The translations under genes were made by a program, and so were the position numbers. From the NCBI RefSeq assembly GCF_041020765.1, contig NZ_JBEUEJ010000009.1: a DNA stretch of 64,000 nt. The stretch is one strand, 5' to 3'. Shown here piece after piece: positions 1 through 8,653 of this stretch (positions within the stretch are counted from its first letter, which is position 1; each line of letters starts with the position of its first letter). The notes below the pieces were generated by a model. The model did no database searches and was not told the origin of the DNA. It was given only the letters and a program-made list of their open reading frames with translations. This stretch comes from Kineococcus terrestris (lineage in GTDB: Bacteria > Actinomycetota > Actinomycetes > Actinomycetales > Kineococcaceae).

Positions 1-1
1 C

Positions 2-1903
2 CGCAGCCGCTCCCGCCGCGCCTCCGCGCCGGCCGGTGCGCCGTCCGCCCGCCAGGACGCCCCGGCCGCCGACGCCGGGCAGGACGAGCGCGCCGCCCAG
101 CTGCCCGCCCGCCCGGCCGACGGTGCGGACGTGCCCACCCGGGCGACGACCGACACCGCCACGGGCGCGCTGACCCCGGGCACCGCCCCGGTGGAGTCGC
201 CCGCCGGCAGCGAGAACGGCCCCAGCCGCACCGGCGAGCTGTCCACCCCGTCCGTGCCGAGCCTGGACGACTTCGCGGCCCGCTCGCGCCCGGAGCAGCG
301 CGAGCGCCTCGAGGCCCGCGCCGAGGGCGAGCGCTCCGAGCGCCTCTCGCGCCGCGAGCGCGCCCGCCGCGACCGCGTGCGCGAGCCCGACCAGCAGGTC
401 GAGCTGCCGAGCATGCCGGTGCGCGAGCGCCCCGAGCAGGCCGAGCGCCCGGAGCAGGCCGACCGGGCCGACCGGGCCGACCGCGCCGAGGACGTCCGCG
501 CGGACGACCGGGGCGAGCGCGGCGAGCGCCGTCCCGAGGACCGCGCCGACCGCGGTGACCGCGCCGCGCGCGCCGACCGGGCTGACCGCACCGACCGTCC
601 CGAGCGCGCCGACCGGGCCGCCACCGCGGGCCCGGCCGACGACGACGACGAGCGCGGCGGCCGCCGCGGCCGGGGCCGCAACCGCTACCGCGACCGCAAG
701 GGCCGTCGCGGCGGGCGCGGTGAGGCCCCCGAGGTCGACACCGACATCAGCGAGGACGACGTCCTCCTGCCGGTGGCCGGCATCCTCGACGTGCTGGACA
801 ACTACGCGTTCATCCGCACCTCCGGCTACCTGGCCGGCGCGAACGACGTGTACGTCTCGCTGGGCCAGGTGAAGAAGAACAACCTGCGCCCCGGCGACGC
901 CGTCACCGGCGCGGTGCGCCAGCCCCGCGAGGGCGAGCAGCAGAACCAGCGCCAGAAGTTCAACGCCCTGGTGCGGGTGGACACCGTCAACGGCGCCCCG
1001 CCGGAGCAGGCGCGCCAGCGCCCGGAGTTCACCAAGCTGACGCCGCTGTACCCGCAGGAGCGGCTGCGCCTGGAGACCGAGCCCAACGTCCTGACCACGC
1101 GGATCATCGACCTGATGTCCCCGCTGGGCAAGGGCCAGCGCGGTCTGATCGTCGCCCCGCCGAAGGCCGGCAAGACGATGGTCATGCAGGCCATCGCCAA
1201 CGCGATCACGACGAACAACCCCGAGTGCCACCTCATGGTCGTCCTCGTCGACGAGCGGCCCGAAGAGGTCACCGACATGCAGCGGACGATCAAGGGCGAG
1301 GTCATCGCCTCGACCTTCGACCGTCCCGCCTCCGACCACACCGCGGTCGCCGAGCTCGCCATCGAGCGCGCCAAGCGGCTGGTGGAGCTGGGCAACGACG
1401 TCGTCGTGCTGCTGGACTCGCTGACCCGCCTGTCGCGCGCCTACAACATCTCGGCGCCGGCCAGCGGCCGGATCCTGTCCGGTGGTGTGGACGCCTCGGC
1501 GCTGTACCCGCCGAAGCGCTTCTTCGGCGCGGCCCGCAACGTGGAGAACGGCGGGTCCCTGACGATCCTCGCCTCGGCCCTGGTCGAGACCGGCTCCAAG
1601 GCCGACGAGGTGATCTTCGAGGAGTTCAAGGGCACCGGGAACATGGAGGTGCGGCTGTCGCGCCAGCTGGCCGACAAGCGCATCTTCCCGGCCGTCGACG
1701 TCCCGGCCTCGGGCACGCGGCGCGAGGAGATCCTCATGTCCCGCGAGGAGCTGCAGACCGTCTGGAAGCTGCGCCGGGTCGTCACGGCGCTCGACGCGCA
1801 GGCCTCGATCGAGCTGCTGCTGGACCGCCTGAAGAAGACCCGCAGCAACCTGGAGTTCCTGCACCAGGTGCAGAGCTCCACCCCCCTGGCCCAGAAGGAC
1901 TGA
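2..1903 (+). CDS. rho: Transcription termination factor Rho (5' end outside window)
   Basis: ATP-dependent RNA helicase that ends transcription at Rho-dependent sites. The reading frame is open from base 2, so the GTG at 131 is unlikely to be the true start; the N-terminal SAP-like Rho_N segment must lie upstream. What is present: a long Arg/Asp/Glu-rich disordered insertion (bases 2-770, with repeated RADRAD-type units), typical of actinobacterial Rho; the cold-shock-like RNA-binding domain beginning near LPVAGILDVLDNYAFIR; then the RecA-like ATPase core with Walker A APPKAGKT near base 1160, a Walker B-like VVVLLDSLTRL and the SGGVDASAL region. The C-terminus looks complete. rpmE follows after a hairpin-bearing gap, the usual order in Actinobacteria. 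Confidence 0.96.
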   Translation, partial: RSRSRRASAPAGAPSARQDAPAADAGQDERAAQLPARPADGADVPTRATTDTATGALTPGTAPVESPAGSENGPSRTGELSTPSVPSLDDFAARSRPEQRERLEARAEGERSERLSRRERARRDRVREPDQQVELPSMPVRERPEQAERPEQADRADRADRAEDVRADDRGERGERRPEDRADRGDRAARADRADRTDRPERADRAATAGPADDDDERGGRRGRGRNRYRDRKGRRGGRGEAPEVDTDISEDDVLLPVAGILDVLDNYAFIRTSGYLAGANDVYVSLGQVKKNNLRPGDAVTGAVRQPREGEQQNQRQKFNALVRVDTVNGAPPEQARQRPEFTKLTPLYPQERLRLETEPNVLTTRIIDLMSPLGKGQRGLIVAPPKAGKTMVMQAIANAITTNNPECHLMVVLVDERPEEVTDMQRTIKGEVIASTFDRPASDHTAVAELAIERAKRLVELGNDVVVLLDSLTRLSRAYNISAPASGRILSGGVDASALYPPKRFFGAARNVENGGSLTILASALVETGSKADEVIFEEFKGTGNMEVRLSRQLADKRIFPAVDVPASGTRREEILMSREELQTVWKLRRVVTALDAQASIELLLDRLKKTRSNLEFLHQVQSSTPLAQKD

Positions 1904-1946
1904 GGGAACACCCGCGGGGGGCGCGCGGTTGCAGACCGTGGCGCCT

Positions 1947-1966
1947 CCCGCGGGACACCCCGCGGG
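1947..1966 (+). terminator. Short perfect hairpin after rho
   Basis: CCCGCGGG, a four-base loop ACAC, and CCCGCGGG again form an 8-bp GC stem in the rho-rpmE gap. There is no T-run after it, so it is at most a weak intrinsic terminator or an attenuator-type structure. Confidence 0.35.
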
Positions 1967-2053
1967 CGACCCTGTGGGAGACTGCGCCGACCGCAGGCAC
2001 CGGCTCACGCCCGACGGGCGACCCGGTGCCGACCACGCGACGAGGAGATGACC

Positions 2054-2269
2054 ATGAAGGCCGGTATCCACCCGGAGTACGTCGAGACCCAGGTGACCTG
2101 CACCTGCGGGGCGACGTTCACCACCCGCAGCACGTCCACCTCGGGCGAGCTCCGCGCCGACGTCTGCAGCGCCTGCCACCCGTTCTACACGGGCAAGCAG
2201 AAGATCCTGGATACCGGCGGCCGCGTCGCCCGCTTCCAGCAGCGCTACGGCAAGAAGACCGCCAAGTAG
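2054..2269 (+). CDS. rpmE: 50S ribosomal protein L31, zinc-binding (C+) type
   Basis: Large-subunit ribosomal protein L31, 71 residues from the ATG at 2054. I prefer this ATG to the one at 2048 because the GAGGAG ribosome binding site (2042-2047) directly abuts 2048 but sits six bases from 2054, and because L31 proteins normally begin MKxGIHPEY. The protein has the family's TCTCGATF and CSACHPFYTGKQK segments. The cysteines in CTC and CSAC are the four-ligand zinc site of the C+ form, so this is the zinc-replete paralogue rather than the zinc-free one. It stands between rho and prfA. Confidence 0.97.
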   Translation: MKAGIHPEYVETQVTCTCGATFTTRSTSTSGELRADVCSACHPFYTGKQKILDTGGRVARFQQRYGKKTAK

Positions 2270-2277
2270 CCGGCCCG

Positions 2278-2324
2278 CAGCGCCGGTCCCACCGCCTCCC
2301 CGGAGGCCGGAGGGGCCGGCGCTG
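2278..2324 (+). terminator. Terminator-like hairpin after rpmE
   Basis: Arms 2278-2290 (CAGCGCCGGTCCC) and 2312-2324 (GGGGCCGGCGCTG) pair at 12 of 13 positions. The 21-base loop contains a second small stem (CCTCC/GGAGG). No T-run follows, as is common in high-GC actinobacteria. Confidence 0.6.
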
Positions 2325-2410
2325 TCGCACGTCCACCCCCTTCCCACCCCCGCCGTGATCACGGACGGTGGACGGCTCACCCATCCATGATCACGGTTGA
2401 GGAGCCCGTC

Positions 2411-3472
2411 GTGTTCGAGTCCGTCCAGCCGCTGCTCGCCGAGCACGAGGAGCTGGAGCGCCGCCTCGCCGACCCGGCGGTGCACGCGGACCCGGGGCTG
2501 GCGCGCTCGCTGGGGCGGCGCTACGCCGAGCTCGGCGCGGTCGTCGACGCCCACACGACCTGGCGCGCCGCGCTCGACGACGCGGGCGCCGCGCGCGAAC
2601 TGGCCGCCGAGGACGCCTCCTTCGCCGCCGAGCTGCCGGCCCTGGAGGCCGCGGCCGAGGACGCCGCCGAGCGGCTGCGCCGGCTGCTGCTGCCCCGCGA
2701 CCCCGACGACGGCCGCGACGTCATCCTGGAGATCAAGGCGGGGGAGGGCGGGGAGGAGTCCGCCCTCTTCGCCGGGGACCTGCTGCGCATGTACCTGCGC
2801 TACGCCGAGCGCCGGGGCTGGGCGACGGAGGTCCTGGACGCCACGGAGTCGGACCTGGGCGGGTACAAGGACGTCTCGGTGGCGGTCAAGGCCCGCGCGG
2901 CGGCGGCCGACGGGGTGTGGCACTGGCTGAAGTACGAGGGCGGGGTGCACCGCGTCCAGCGCGTGCCGGTCACCGAGTCCGCGGGCCGGATCCACACCTC
3001 CGCGGTGGGCGTCCTCGTCGTGCCGGAGGCCGAGGAGGTGGAGGTGAGCATCGACCCGGGCGACCTGCGGATCGACGTCTTCCGCTCCTCCGGTCCCGGC
3101 GGGCAGAGCGTCAACACGACCGACTCGGCGGTGCGGATCACCCACCTGCCCACGGGCATCGTCGTCAGCTGCCAGAACGAGAAGTCGCAGCTGCAGAACC
3201 GCGAGCAGGCGATGCGCATCCTGCGCGCGCGGCTGCACGCGGCGGCCCAGGAGGCCGCCGACGCGGAGGCGTCGCAGGCGCGCCGCTCGCAGGTGCGCAC
3301 GGTGGACCGCTCCGAGCGCATCCGCACGTACAACTTCGGCGAGAACCGCATCGCCGACCACCGCACGGGCTTCAAGGCGTACAACCTCGACGCCGTCCTG
3401 GACGGCGACCTGGACCCGGTCGTCCGCTCGGCCGTCGAGGCGGACGAGGCGGCCCAGCTCGCCGCGGGCTGA
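2411..3472 (+). CDS. prfA: Peptide chain release factor 1
   Basis: Class I release factor reading UAA and UAG in the ribosomal A site. I place the start at GTG 2411: GAGGAG at 2399-2404 is six bases upstream, and the protein then begins MFESVQPLLAEHEELE as its relatives do; an ATG at 2387 would add eight unsupported residues. The catalytic GGQ lies at residues about 230-232 inside SSGPGGQSVNTTDSAVRITH. Its glutamine is the known substrate of PrmC, encoded 2 kb downstream. Length, 353 residues, is normal for the family. The usual prfA-prmC pair is interrupted here by two inserted genes. Confidence 0.96.
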   Translation: MFESVQPLLAEHEELERRLADPAVHADPGLARSLGRRYAELGAVVDAHTTWRAALDDAGAARELAAEDASFAAELPALEAAAEDAAERLRRLLLPRDPDDGRDVILEIKAGEGGEESALFAGDLLRMYLRYAERRGWATEVLDATESDLGGYKDVSVAVKARAAAADGVWHWLKYEGGVHRVQRVPVTESAGRIHTSAVGVLVVPEAEEVEVSIDPGDLRIDVFRSSGPGGQSVNTTDSAVRITHLPTGIVVSCQNEKSQLQNREQAMRILRARLHAAAQEAADAEASQARRSQVRTVDRSERIRTYNFGENRIADHRTGFKAYNLDAVLDGDLDPVVRSAVEADEAAQLAAG

Positions 3473-3503
3473 CGCGACCGCCCCACCCGGTCGTACGGAA
3501 ATC

Positions 3504-3531
3504 TTGAACTCTCTACGCTTCGGCGTAGAGT
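3504..3531 (+). promoter_or_regulatory. Promoter with an embedded operator-like palindrome
   Basis: TTGAAC (3504-3509) and TAGAGT (3526-3531) are 16 bases apart, a good -35/-10 pair. Between and overlapping them is a perfect 8-bp inverted repeat, CTCTACGC-TTCG-GCGTAGAG (3511-3530). The GTG start of the regulator gene lies seven bases after the -10, so the transcript is probably leaderless. The palindrome is well placed for autorepression by the ArsR-type protein. Confidence 0.7.
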
Positions 3532-3538
3532 CGTCGTC

Positions 3539-4045
3539 GTGGACGACGAGCGCTGGGAGCTGCTGGAGAAGCGGGTGGCCGCGCTGGAGGCGCGCGCGGC
3601 CGACGCGACCCGCCCCGGGGACCGGGGTGAGTTCTGGGCCCTGGAGGGCCTGCGCGAGCGGGCGCAGGGCCGCTCGCAGGTCCTGTTCACCGGCTCCGTG
3701 GTCCTGCCCACCGGCGAGGAGGCCGCCTGGCAGGAGGGTGCCGACACCACCGCGCTGCTCGACGGCCTCGCCCAGGCCCTGGACACCGACGCCGAGGCGG
3801 CCGTCGCGCCGCTGAGCGCCCTGGCCCACCCCGTCCGGTTGCGCCTGGTGCTGGCCGTCCTGTCCGGCCGGCGCACGGTGGCCGAGCTGGGGGAGGGGCT
3901 GGGCACGACCGGGCAGCTGTACCACCACCTGCGCCAGCTCACCGCCGCCGGCTGGCTGACCGCCAGCGGCCGCGGCAGCTGGACGGTCCCGGCCCAGCGG
4001 GTCGTCCCGCTCATGACCCTGCTCGCCGCGGCGGGCTCCCGGTGA
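3539..4045 (+). CDS. ArsR-type winged-helix transcriptional regulator
   Basis: 168 residues. The N-terminal third is a short helical segment (MDDERWELLEKRVAALEAR). Residues about 90-165 form an ArsR-like winged helix: LSALAHPVRLRLVLAVLSG, then a recognition region ending GQLYHHLRQLTAAGWL and a wing. I see no obvious metal-ligand cysteines, so a metal sensor is unlikely. The start is GTG 3539, seven bases after a -10 element and without a ribosome binding site. The stop overlaps the next start by four bases, so regulator and serine hydrolase are translationally coupled. The probable role is autoregulation plus control of the hydrolase; the ligand is unknown. Confidence 0.85.
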   Translation: MDDERWELLEKRVAALEARAADATRPGDRGEFWALEGLRERAQGRSQVLFTGSVVLPTGEEAAWQEGADTTALLDGLAQALDTDAEAAVAPLSALAHPVRLRLVLAVLSGRRTVAELGEGLGTTGQLYHHLRQLTAAGWLTASGRGSWTVPAQRVVPLMTLLAAAGSR

Positions 4046-5625
4046 GCGCCCTGCGCGCCCGCCCGGCGCGCACCCGCGCCCGGGCCGCCGCCCCGCCCGT
4101 CGTCGAGCTGCCGCGCCCGACCCGCCGCCAGCGGCTCACGGGCCTGCTCACGGCCCTCGCGCTGACCGCGCTGGCCCTCGCCCTCCTGCCCCGGCCGCCC
4201 GCCCTCAGCGCCGACGCGACCGGCGACCCCGCGCTCGCCGAGCACCTGCGCACGGCCACCGCCGACCTGGAGGTGCAGGGCGCGGCCGCGGCCACCGGCA
4301 CCCGGGCGGACGGCGGGACGGCCGCCGCCGTCGGCCGCGCCGACGCCCGCCCCGGCCGCGAACGGGCGATGACGGCGGGCACCCCGCAGGAGATCGGCTC
4401 GGTCACCAAGTCCCTCACGGGCCTGCTGCTCGCCGACGCCGTCGCGCGCGGGGAGGTGGAGCCCACGACGACGCTCGGCGAGGTCCACCCCCGCGCCGGG
4501 CTGCCGGCCGACGTGGCCGGCCTGACGCTGGCCGAGCTGGCCACGCACTCCTCCGGCCTGCCGTCCCTGGGCGACGGCCGCACCCTGCGCGCCCTGCTCG
4601 CGAACCTGGCCGCGGGCAACCCCTACGCCGGCCAGAGCGCCGCCGACCTCCTCGACGAGGCCTCCTCGACGCGCCGCGACGGCGGCCGCGGCGACTACGC
4701 CTACTCCAACCTGGGGTTCGGCCTGCTGGGCCACGCGCTGGCCGAGCGCGCCGGCACGCCCTACCCGCAGCTGCTCGACGAGCGCGTCCTGCGGCCCCTG
4801 GGCATGGCGGACACCGCCGTCACACCCGACCCGCTGCCCGCCGGGCGCGCCCACGAGGTCGCGGCCAACGGCCGCGCGGTCGAGCCGTGGACGTCGGTGG
4901 GCAGCGGCCCGGCCGGTGCGGGCGCGTGGTCGACGGCCGCCGACCTGGGCCGCCTGGCCGCGGCGGTCGCGGCCGGCACCGCCCCCGGCCAGGACGCCGT
5001 CGTCCCGCGCGCGCCCACCGACCAGGAGCGGACGCGCACCGGCTGGGGGTTCTTCACCGCCGAGGTGGACACCGGCGACGGGACGCGCCGCACCCTGCTG
5101 CTGAACAACGGCGCCACCGCCGGCGGGGCGTCCTCCCTCGTCGTCGACCCGGCGACGGGGGAGTGGGTGACGGTGACGACCCCGTCGGCCGCGCCGACGC
5201 AGACGATCGCCCTCCGCCTCTTGGGGGTGAAGGTCCCGCCCGCGGGCCCGCGCGAGCGCTGGCTGTCGCTGCCCGTCCTGCTGACGCTGTTCCTGCTGGT
5301 CCTCGGCGTGGGCGCCGTGCTGCCGGCCGCCCTGGCCCGCCGCGCCCGCACCGCCGCGCAGGTTCCCGACCGGCTGCGCGTGCTCGACGCCGTCGTCACC
5401 GCCGCGACGTTCCTCGTGGTGGTCCGCCTCACCGGCGCCTGGCAGACGGTCCCGCCGGCGCTGTGGGTCGCGGCCGTCGCCCTCGCCGGTCTCGGCGCCG
5501 GGCTCCAGGTCTCCCGCTGGCGCGCGCTCGAGTGGCCGCGCGAGCGCCGGGCGCGGCGCTGGGCCGGCGCCGGGCTGGGGTTCGCGGTCGTGGCCGGGCT
5601 GGCGGGAGCGGCCGTCCTCCTCTGA
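4042..5625 (+). CDS. Membrane-anchored serine hydrolase (class C beta-lactamase/PBP fold)
   Basis: 527 residues. The N-terminus has one hydrophobic segment (residues about 32-52). A beta-lactamase-fold domain follows with the S-x-x-K motif S120-V-T-K123 and the Y-x-N motif Y221-S-N223. The last 120 residues hold about four hydrophobic helices separated by Arg-rich loops. The catalytic domain should face outside. Family members are D-amino-acid peptidases, esterases or beta-lactam hydrolases, and sequence alone does not choose between them. It is coupled by a GTGA overlap to the ArsR-type regulator, which implies inducible expression. Confidence 0.87.
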   Translation: MSALRARPARTRARAAAPPVVELPRPTRRQRLTGLLTALALTALALALLPRPPALSADATGDPALAEHLRTATADLEVQGAAAATGTRADGGTAAAVGRADARPGRERAMTAGTPQEIGSVTKSLTGLLLADAVARGEVEPTTTLGEVHPRAGLPADVAGLTLAELATHSSGLPSLGDGRTLRALLANLAAGNPYAGQSAADLLDEASSTRRDGGRGDYAYSNLGFGLLGHALAERAGTPYPQLLDERVLRPLGMADTAVTPDPLPAGRAHEVAANGRAVEPWTSVGSGPAGAGAWSTAADLGRLAAAVAAGTAPGQDAVVPRAPTDQERTRTGWGFFTAEVDTGDGTRRTLLLNNGATAGGASSLVVDPATGEWVTVTTPSAAPTQTIALRLLGVKVPPAGPRERWLSLPVLLTLFLLVLGVGAVLPAALARRARTAAQVPDRLRVLDAVVTAATFLVVVRLTGAWQTVPPALWVAAVALAGLGAGLQVSRWRALEWPRERRARRWAGAGLGFAVVAGLAGAAVLL

Positions 5626-5674
5626 GCGCCCGCCGGGCCGCCGGTGGGGGAGCCGCTGGTGAGAGGGTCGCCCG

Positions 5675-6643
5675 GTGCCCGCCCCCACCGGACCCACCGA
5701 CCCCACCGACCCGGCCCCGACCGGAGGTCCCCTCGCGCCCGTCCTGGCCGCCGCGGCCCGCCGGCTGGCCGACGCGGGCGTCCCGAGCCCGCGCGCCGAC
5801 GCGGAGGCGCTGCTCGCCCACGCCCTCGGCGTGGACCGCTCGCGCCTGGCCGTCCTCGTGGCCCTCGGGTCGCCGGTGGCGGTGCCCGGGGCCTTCGAGC
5901 GGCTGCTGGCCGAGCGCGCCGACCGCGTCCCGCTGCAGCACCTGACGGGCCGGGCCCCGTTCCGGCAGCTGGAGCTGTCCGTCGGCCCGGGCGTGTTCGT
6001 CCCGCGGCCGGAGACGGAGGTCGTGGCCGGTCTGGCCGTCGAGGAGGCCGCCGCGCGCGCGGCCGCCGGCGGCGCGCCCGTCGTCGTCGACCTGTGCACC
6101 GGCTCGGGCGCGATCGCGCTGGCCGTGGCCACCGAGGTGCCGGCGGCGCGCGTGCACGCCGTCGAGCTGGACCCGGTGGCGCACGCCTGGGCGCGGCGCA
6201 ACGTCGACGAGACCGCCGCGCGCACGGGCGCGGCGGTGGACCTGCGGCTGGGGGACGCGGCCACGGCCTTCGCCGACCTCGACGGCGGCGTCGACGTCGT
6301 GGTGTCCAACCCGCCGTACGTGCCGCCCGGCGCGGTGCCCCAGGAGCGCGAGGTCGCCGAGCACGACCCGGAGCTGGCCCTGTACGGCGGGGGGGAGGAC
6401 GGGCTGGCGGTGCCGCGCGCCGTCGTCGCCGCCGCGGCGCGCCTGCTGCGGCCCGGCGGCCTGCTGGTCTTCGAGCACGCCGAGGTGCAGGAGGCGTCCG
6501 CGCGCCGGCTGGTCGCCGGGTCCGCGTGGGAGGCCGCGGCCGGGCACTGCGACCTCACCGGGCGCCCGCGCGCGACGTCGGCGCGGCGCGCCGCGGGGCC
6601 CGCCGGGCGACCGGGGCCGGCGGTGGGAGACTCGCTGCCGTGA
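5675..6643 (+). CDS. prmC: Release factor glutamine methyltransferase
   Basis: Methylates the GGQ glutamine of release factors using S-adenosylmethionine. 322 residues: an N-terminal helical domain (about 20-100), then a Rossmann methyltransferase domain with the SAM-binding VVDLCTGSGAIALAVA and the hallmark N212-P-P-Y215, which holds the substrate glutamine. The start is GTG 5675; a GAGGGT hexamer ends six bases upstream and no convincing ribosome binding site is present, so it may be leaderless. The C-terminal end, rich in Ala/Gly/Pro after residue 300, looks less conserved. The stop overlaps the start of tsaC by four bases. Confidence 0.94.
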   Translation: MPAPTGPTDPTDPAPTGGPLAPVLAAAARRLADAGVPSPRADAEALLAHALGVDRSRLAVLVALGSPVAVPGAFERLLAERADRVPLQHLTGRAPFRQLELSVGPGVFVPRPETEVVAGLAVEEAAARAAAGGAPVVVDLCTGSGAIALAVATEVPAARVHAVELDPVAHAWARRNVDETAARTGAAVDLRLGDAATAFADLDGGVDVVVSNPPYVPPGAVPQEREVAEHDPELALYGGGEDGLAVPRAVVAAAARLLRPGGLLVFEHAEVQEASARRLVAGSAWEAAAGHCDLTGRPRATSARRAAGPAGRPGPAVGDSLP

Positions 6644-7392
6644 GACCCCCCTACGTGTGCGCCGAACCGGCCTCGCGCGAACGCGGCCTGGCGGCCGCGC
6701 ACAGCGCGGTGCAGCGCGGTGAGGTCGTGGTCCTGCCGACCGACACCGTCTACGGCATCGGCGCCGACGCCTTCTCCCCGTCGGCGGTGCAGAAGCTCCT
6801 GGACGCCAAGGGCCGCGGGCGCTCCATGCCGCCGCCCGTGCTCGTCCCCGAGGTCCGCACGATCGACGGGCTGGCCACGGGCGTGCCGTTCGCGGTGCGC
6901 GAGCTGGTGGACGCCTTCTGGCCCGGCGCCCTGACGGTGGTGTGCCGGGCGCAGCCGTCCCTGACGTGGGACCTCGGCGACACCGGGGGCACGGTGGCGC
7001 TGCGGATGCCGCTGCACCCGGTGGCCCTGGAGCTGCTGCGGCGCACCGGCCCGATGGCCGTCTCCAGCGCCAACCTGTCCGGGCAGCCGGCCGCCACCAC
7101 CGTCGAGGAGGCCGTGGAGCAGCTGGGCAGCAGCGTGCGCGTCTACCTCGACGGCGGCCCGAGCCCGAAGGGCGCCCCCTCGACCATCGTCGACGCCTCC
7201 GACGGCACGCTGCGGGTGCTGCGCCTGGGCGCGCTGTCGGAGGAGGAGCTGCGCCGCGCCGTGCCGAAGGGCTGGGCGGACGACCCCGCCGAGCCGGAGG
7301 GCGGGGCGGAGCCGGGGGAGCCGGAGGACGTGGCCCAGCCGGCGGACGAGCCCGCGGAACCGGTGGACGGCGCCGCCGAGCGCAGCGGCTGA
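6640..7392 (+). CDS. tsaC: L-threonylcarbamoyladenylate synthase (Sua5/YrdC/TsaC)
   Basis: Makes threonylcarbamoyl-AMP from threonine, bicarbonate and ATP for the t6A modification of tRNAs. About 250 residues from GTG 6640, which overlaps the prmC stop (GTGA). A GAGACT hexamer at 6627-6632 sits seven bases upstream, so an internal leaderless promoter is possible besides coupling. The YrdC domain shows VVLPTDTVYGIGADAF, KGRGRSMPPPVLV, LRMPLHP, AVSSANLSGQ and PSTIVDASDG. The last 45 residues are an acidic Pro/Glu-rich tail, and there is no Sua5 C-terminal domain. Confidence 0.94.
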   Translation: MRPPYVCAEPASRERGLAAAHSAVQRGEVVVLPTDTVYGIGADAFSPSAVQKLLDAKGRGRSMPPPVLVPEVRTIDGLATGVPFAVRELVDAFWPGALTVVCRAQPSLTWDLGDTGGTVALRMPLHPVALELLRRTGPMAVSSANLSGQPAATTVEEAVEQLGSSVRVYLDGGPSPKGAPSTIVDASDGTLRVLRLGALSEEELRRAVPKGWADDPAEPEGGAEPGEPEDVAQPADEPAEPVDGAAERSG

Positions 7393-7401
7393 GGCGCCGG
7401 C

Positions 7402-8583
7402 GTGAGGGCCTACCTGCTCGTCATCGTCGTCGCGGCCGCCGTGACGTACCTGACGACGCCGCTGGTGCGGTTGCTGGCGCAGCGCGTGGGGGCCGTCACC
7501 CCGATCCGCGACCGCGACGTGCACGCGGTGCCCGTGCCCCGGATGGGCGGGGTCGCGATGCTCCTGGGGGTCGGGGCCGCCCTGCTGGTGGCCTCGCAGA
7601 TCCCCTTCCTGGGCCGGGTGTTCGAGACCCGGCCGGGACCGCTGTGGGTGCTGGTGGGCGCGCTCGTCGTGTGCGCGGTCGGCGTGGCCGACGACGTCGT
7701 GCAGCTGGACGCGGTCACCAAGCTCGCCGGGCAGGTGCTGGCCGCGGGCGTGATGGGCTGGCAGGGCGTCAGCCTGCTGCAGCTGCCCATCGGCGGGGTG
7801 ACGCTGCTGAGCAGCCAGGCGCTCATGGCCATCACGGTGCTCGTGGTGCTCGTGTCGGTGAACGCCGTGAACTTCGTCGACGGCCTCGACGGGCTGGCGG
7901 CCGGCATCGTGGGCATCGGGGCCACCGCGTTCTTCGTCTACTCCTACGCCCTGCAGCGCGGCGCCTCCGACGACTACGCCTCGCTGGCCACGCTGGTCGC
8001 GGCCGTCACCGTGGGCTGCTGCGTGGGCTTCCTGCCGCACAACGCCCACCCGGCGCGCGTCTTCATGGGCGACTCCGGCTCGATGCTGCTGGGCCTGCTG
8101 CTGGCCAGCTCGACGATCGCCGCGACGAGCACGGTGGACCCCGAGGTCGTCTCCAGCGAGCAGATCGCCCCGGCGTTCTTCCCGCTGCTGCTGCCCATCG
8201 CGGTCCTGCTCGTGCCGTTCTGCGACATGCTCCTGGCCGTCGTGCGCCGCACCCGCGAGGGCCGGGCGTTCTGGCACCCGGACAAGAAGCACCTGCACCA
8301 CCGGCTGCTGCAGATGGGCCACTCGCACGGGGTGGCCGTGCTCGTCATGTACTCCTGGGCGGCGTTCCTCAGCTTCGGCGCCGCCTCCTACGCCTTCCTG
8401 CCGCTGTCGCAGGCCCTGGCCGTCGCGCTGGGCGCGGGGCTGGCGGTGCTGGCGTTCACGTTCGGCCCGCTGTACTGGCGCCGCCGGCGCGCGCCGCGCC
8501 CGCCCGCCGGGGGCACCCCGCGCGGCGGCCCGGGGGACGGGTCGCCGCGTCCCGCCGCCCCCTCGAGCGCCGCTCGCCCGTGA
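7402..8583 (+). CDS. wecA: WecA-like undecaprenyl-phosphate GlcNAc-1-phosphate transferase
   Basis: Polytopic membrane enzyme that transfers a GlcNAc-1-phosphate type group to the lipid carrier, starting cell-wall glycopolymer synthesis. 393 residues with about ten hydrophobic helices. The family motifs are present: D97-D98 in GVADDVVQLD, NFVDGLDGLAAG near residue 158, HNAHPARVFMGDSGS near 213 and the HPDKKHLHHRLL loop near 292. The position just upstream of the ATP synthase genes matches that of the mycobacterial wecA (rfe) homologue. The C-terminal 35 residues are a Pro/Arg-rich cytoplasmic tail. GTG start, nine bases after tsaC. Confidence 0.92.
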   Translation: MRAYLLVIVVAAAVTYLTTPLVRLLAQRVGAVTPIRDRDVHAVPVPRMGGVAMLLGVGAALLVASQIPFLGRVFETRPGPLWVLVGALVVCAVGVADDVVQLDAVTKLAGQVLAAGVMGWQGVSLLQLPIGGVTLLSSQALMAITVLVVLVSVNAVNFVDGLDGLAAGIVGIGATAFFVYSYALQRGASDDYASLATLVAAVTVGCCVGFLPHNAHPARVFMGDSGSMLLGLLLASSTIAATSTVDPEVVSSEQIAPAFFPLLLPIAVLLVPFCDMLLAVVRRTREGRAFWHPDKKHLHHRLLQMGHSHGVAVLVMYSWAAFLSFGAASYAFLPLSQALAVALGAGLAVLAFTFGPLYWRRRRAPRPPAGGTPRGGPGDGSPRPAAPSSAARP

Positions 8584-8637
8584 GCCGCCCGCGCGCCGCC
8601 GGGGCGTCTGCGACGGTGCGTAGGAGGTGGGAGAGCT

Positions 8638-8653
8638 CGTGATAGCTTTCACG
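8638..8653 (+). promoter_or_regulatory. AT-richer near-palindrome with extended -10, likely atp operon promoter
   Basis: CGTGATAGCTTTCACG is palindromic at 14 of 16 positions and sits in an unusually AT-rich island. TG-A-TAGCTT (8640-8648) reads as an extended -10. A strong AGGAGGTG lies just upstream (8622-8629), so the alternative is that GTG 8639 is a start codon of atpI; the rare codons that follow (ATA, GCT, TCT) argue against translation here. Confidence 0.45.

Noticed and set aside
131..1903. GTG 131 as the rho start
   Set aside because: The frame is open upstream to the window edge and the expected N-terminal Rho domain is missing, so the start is outside.
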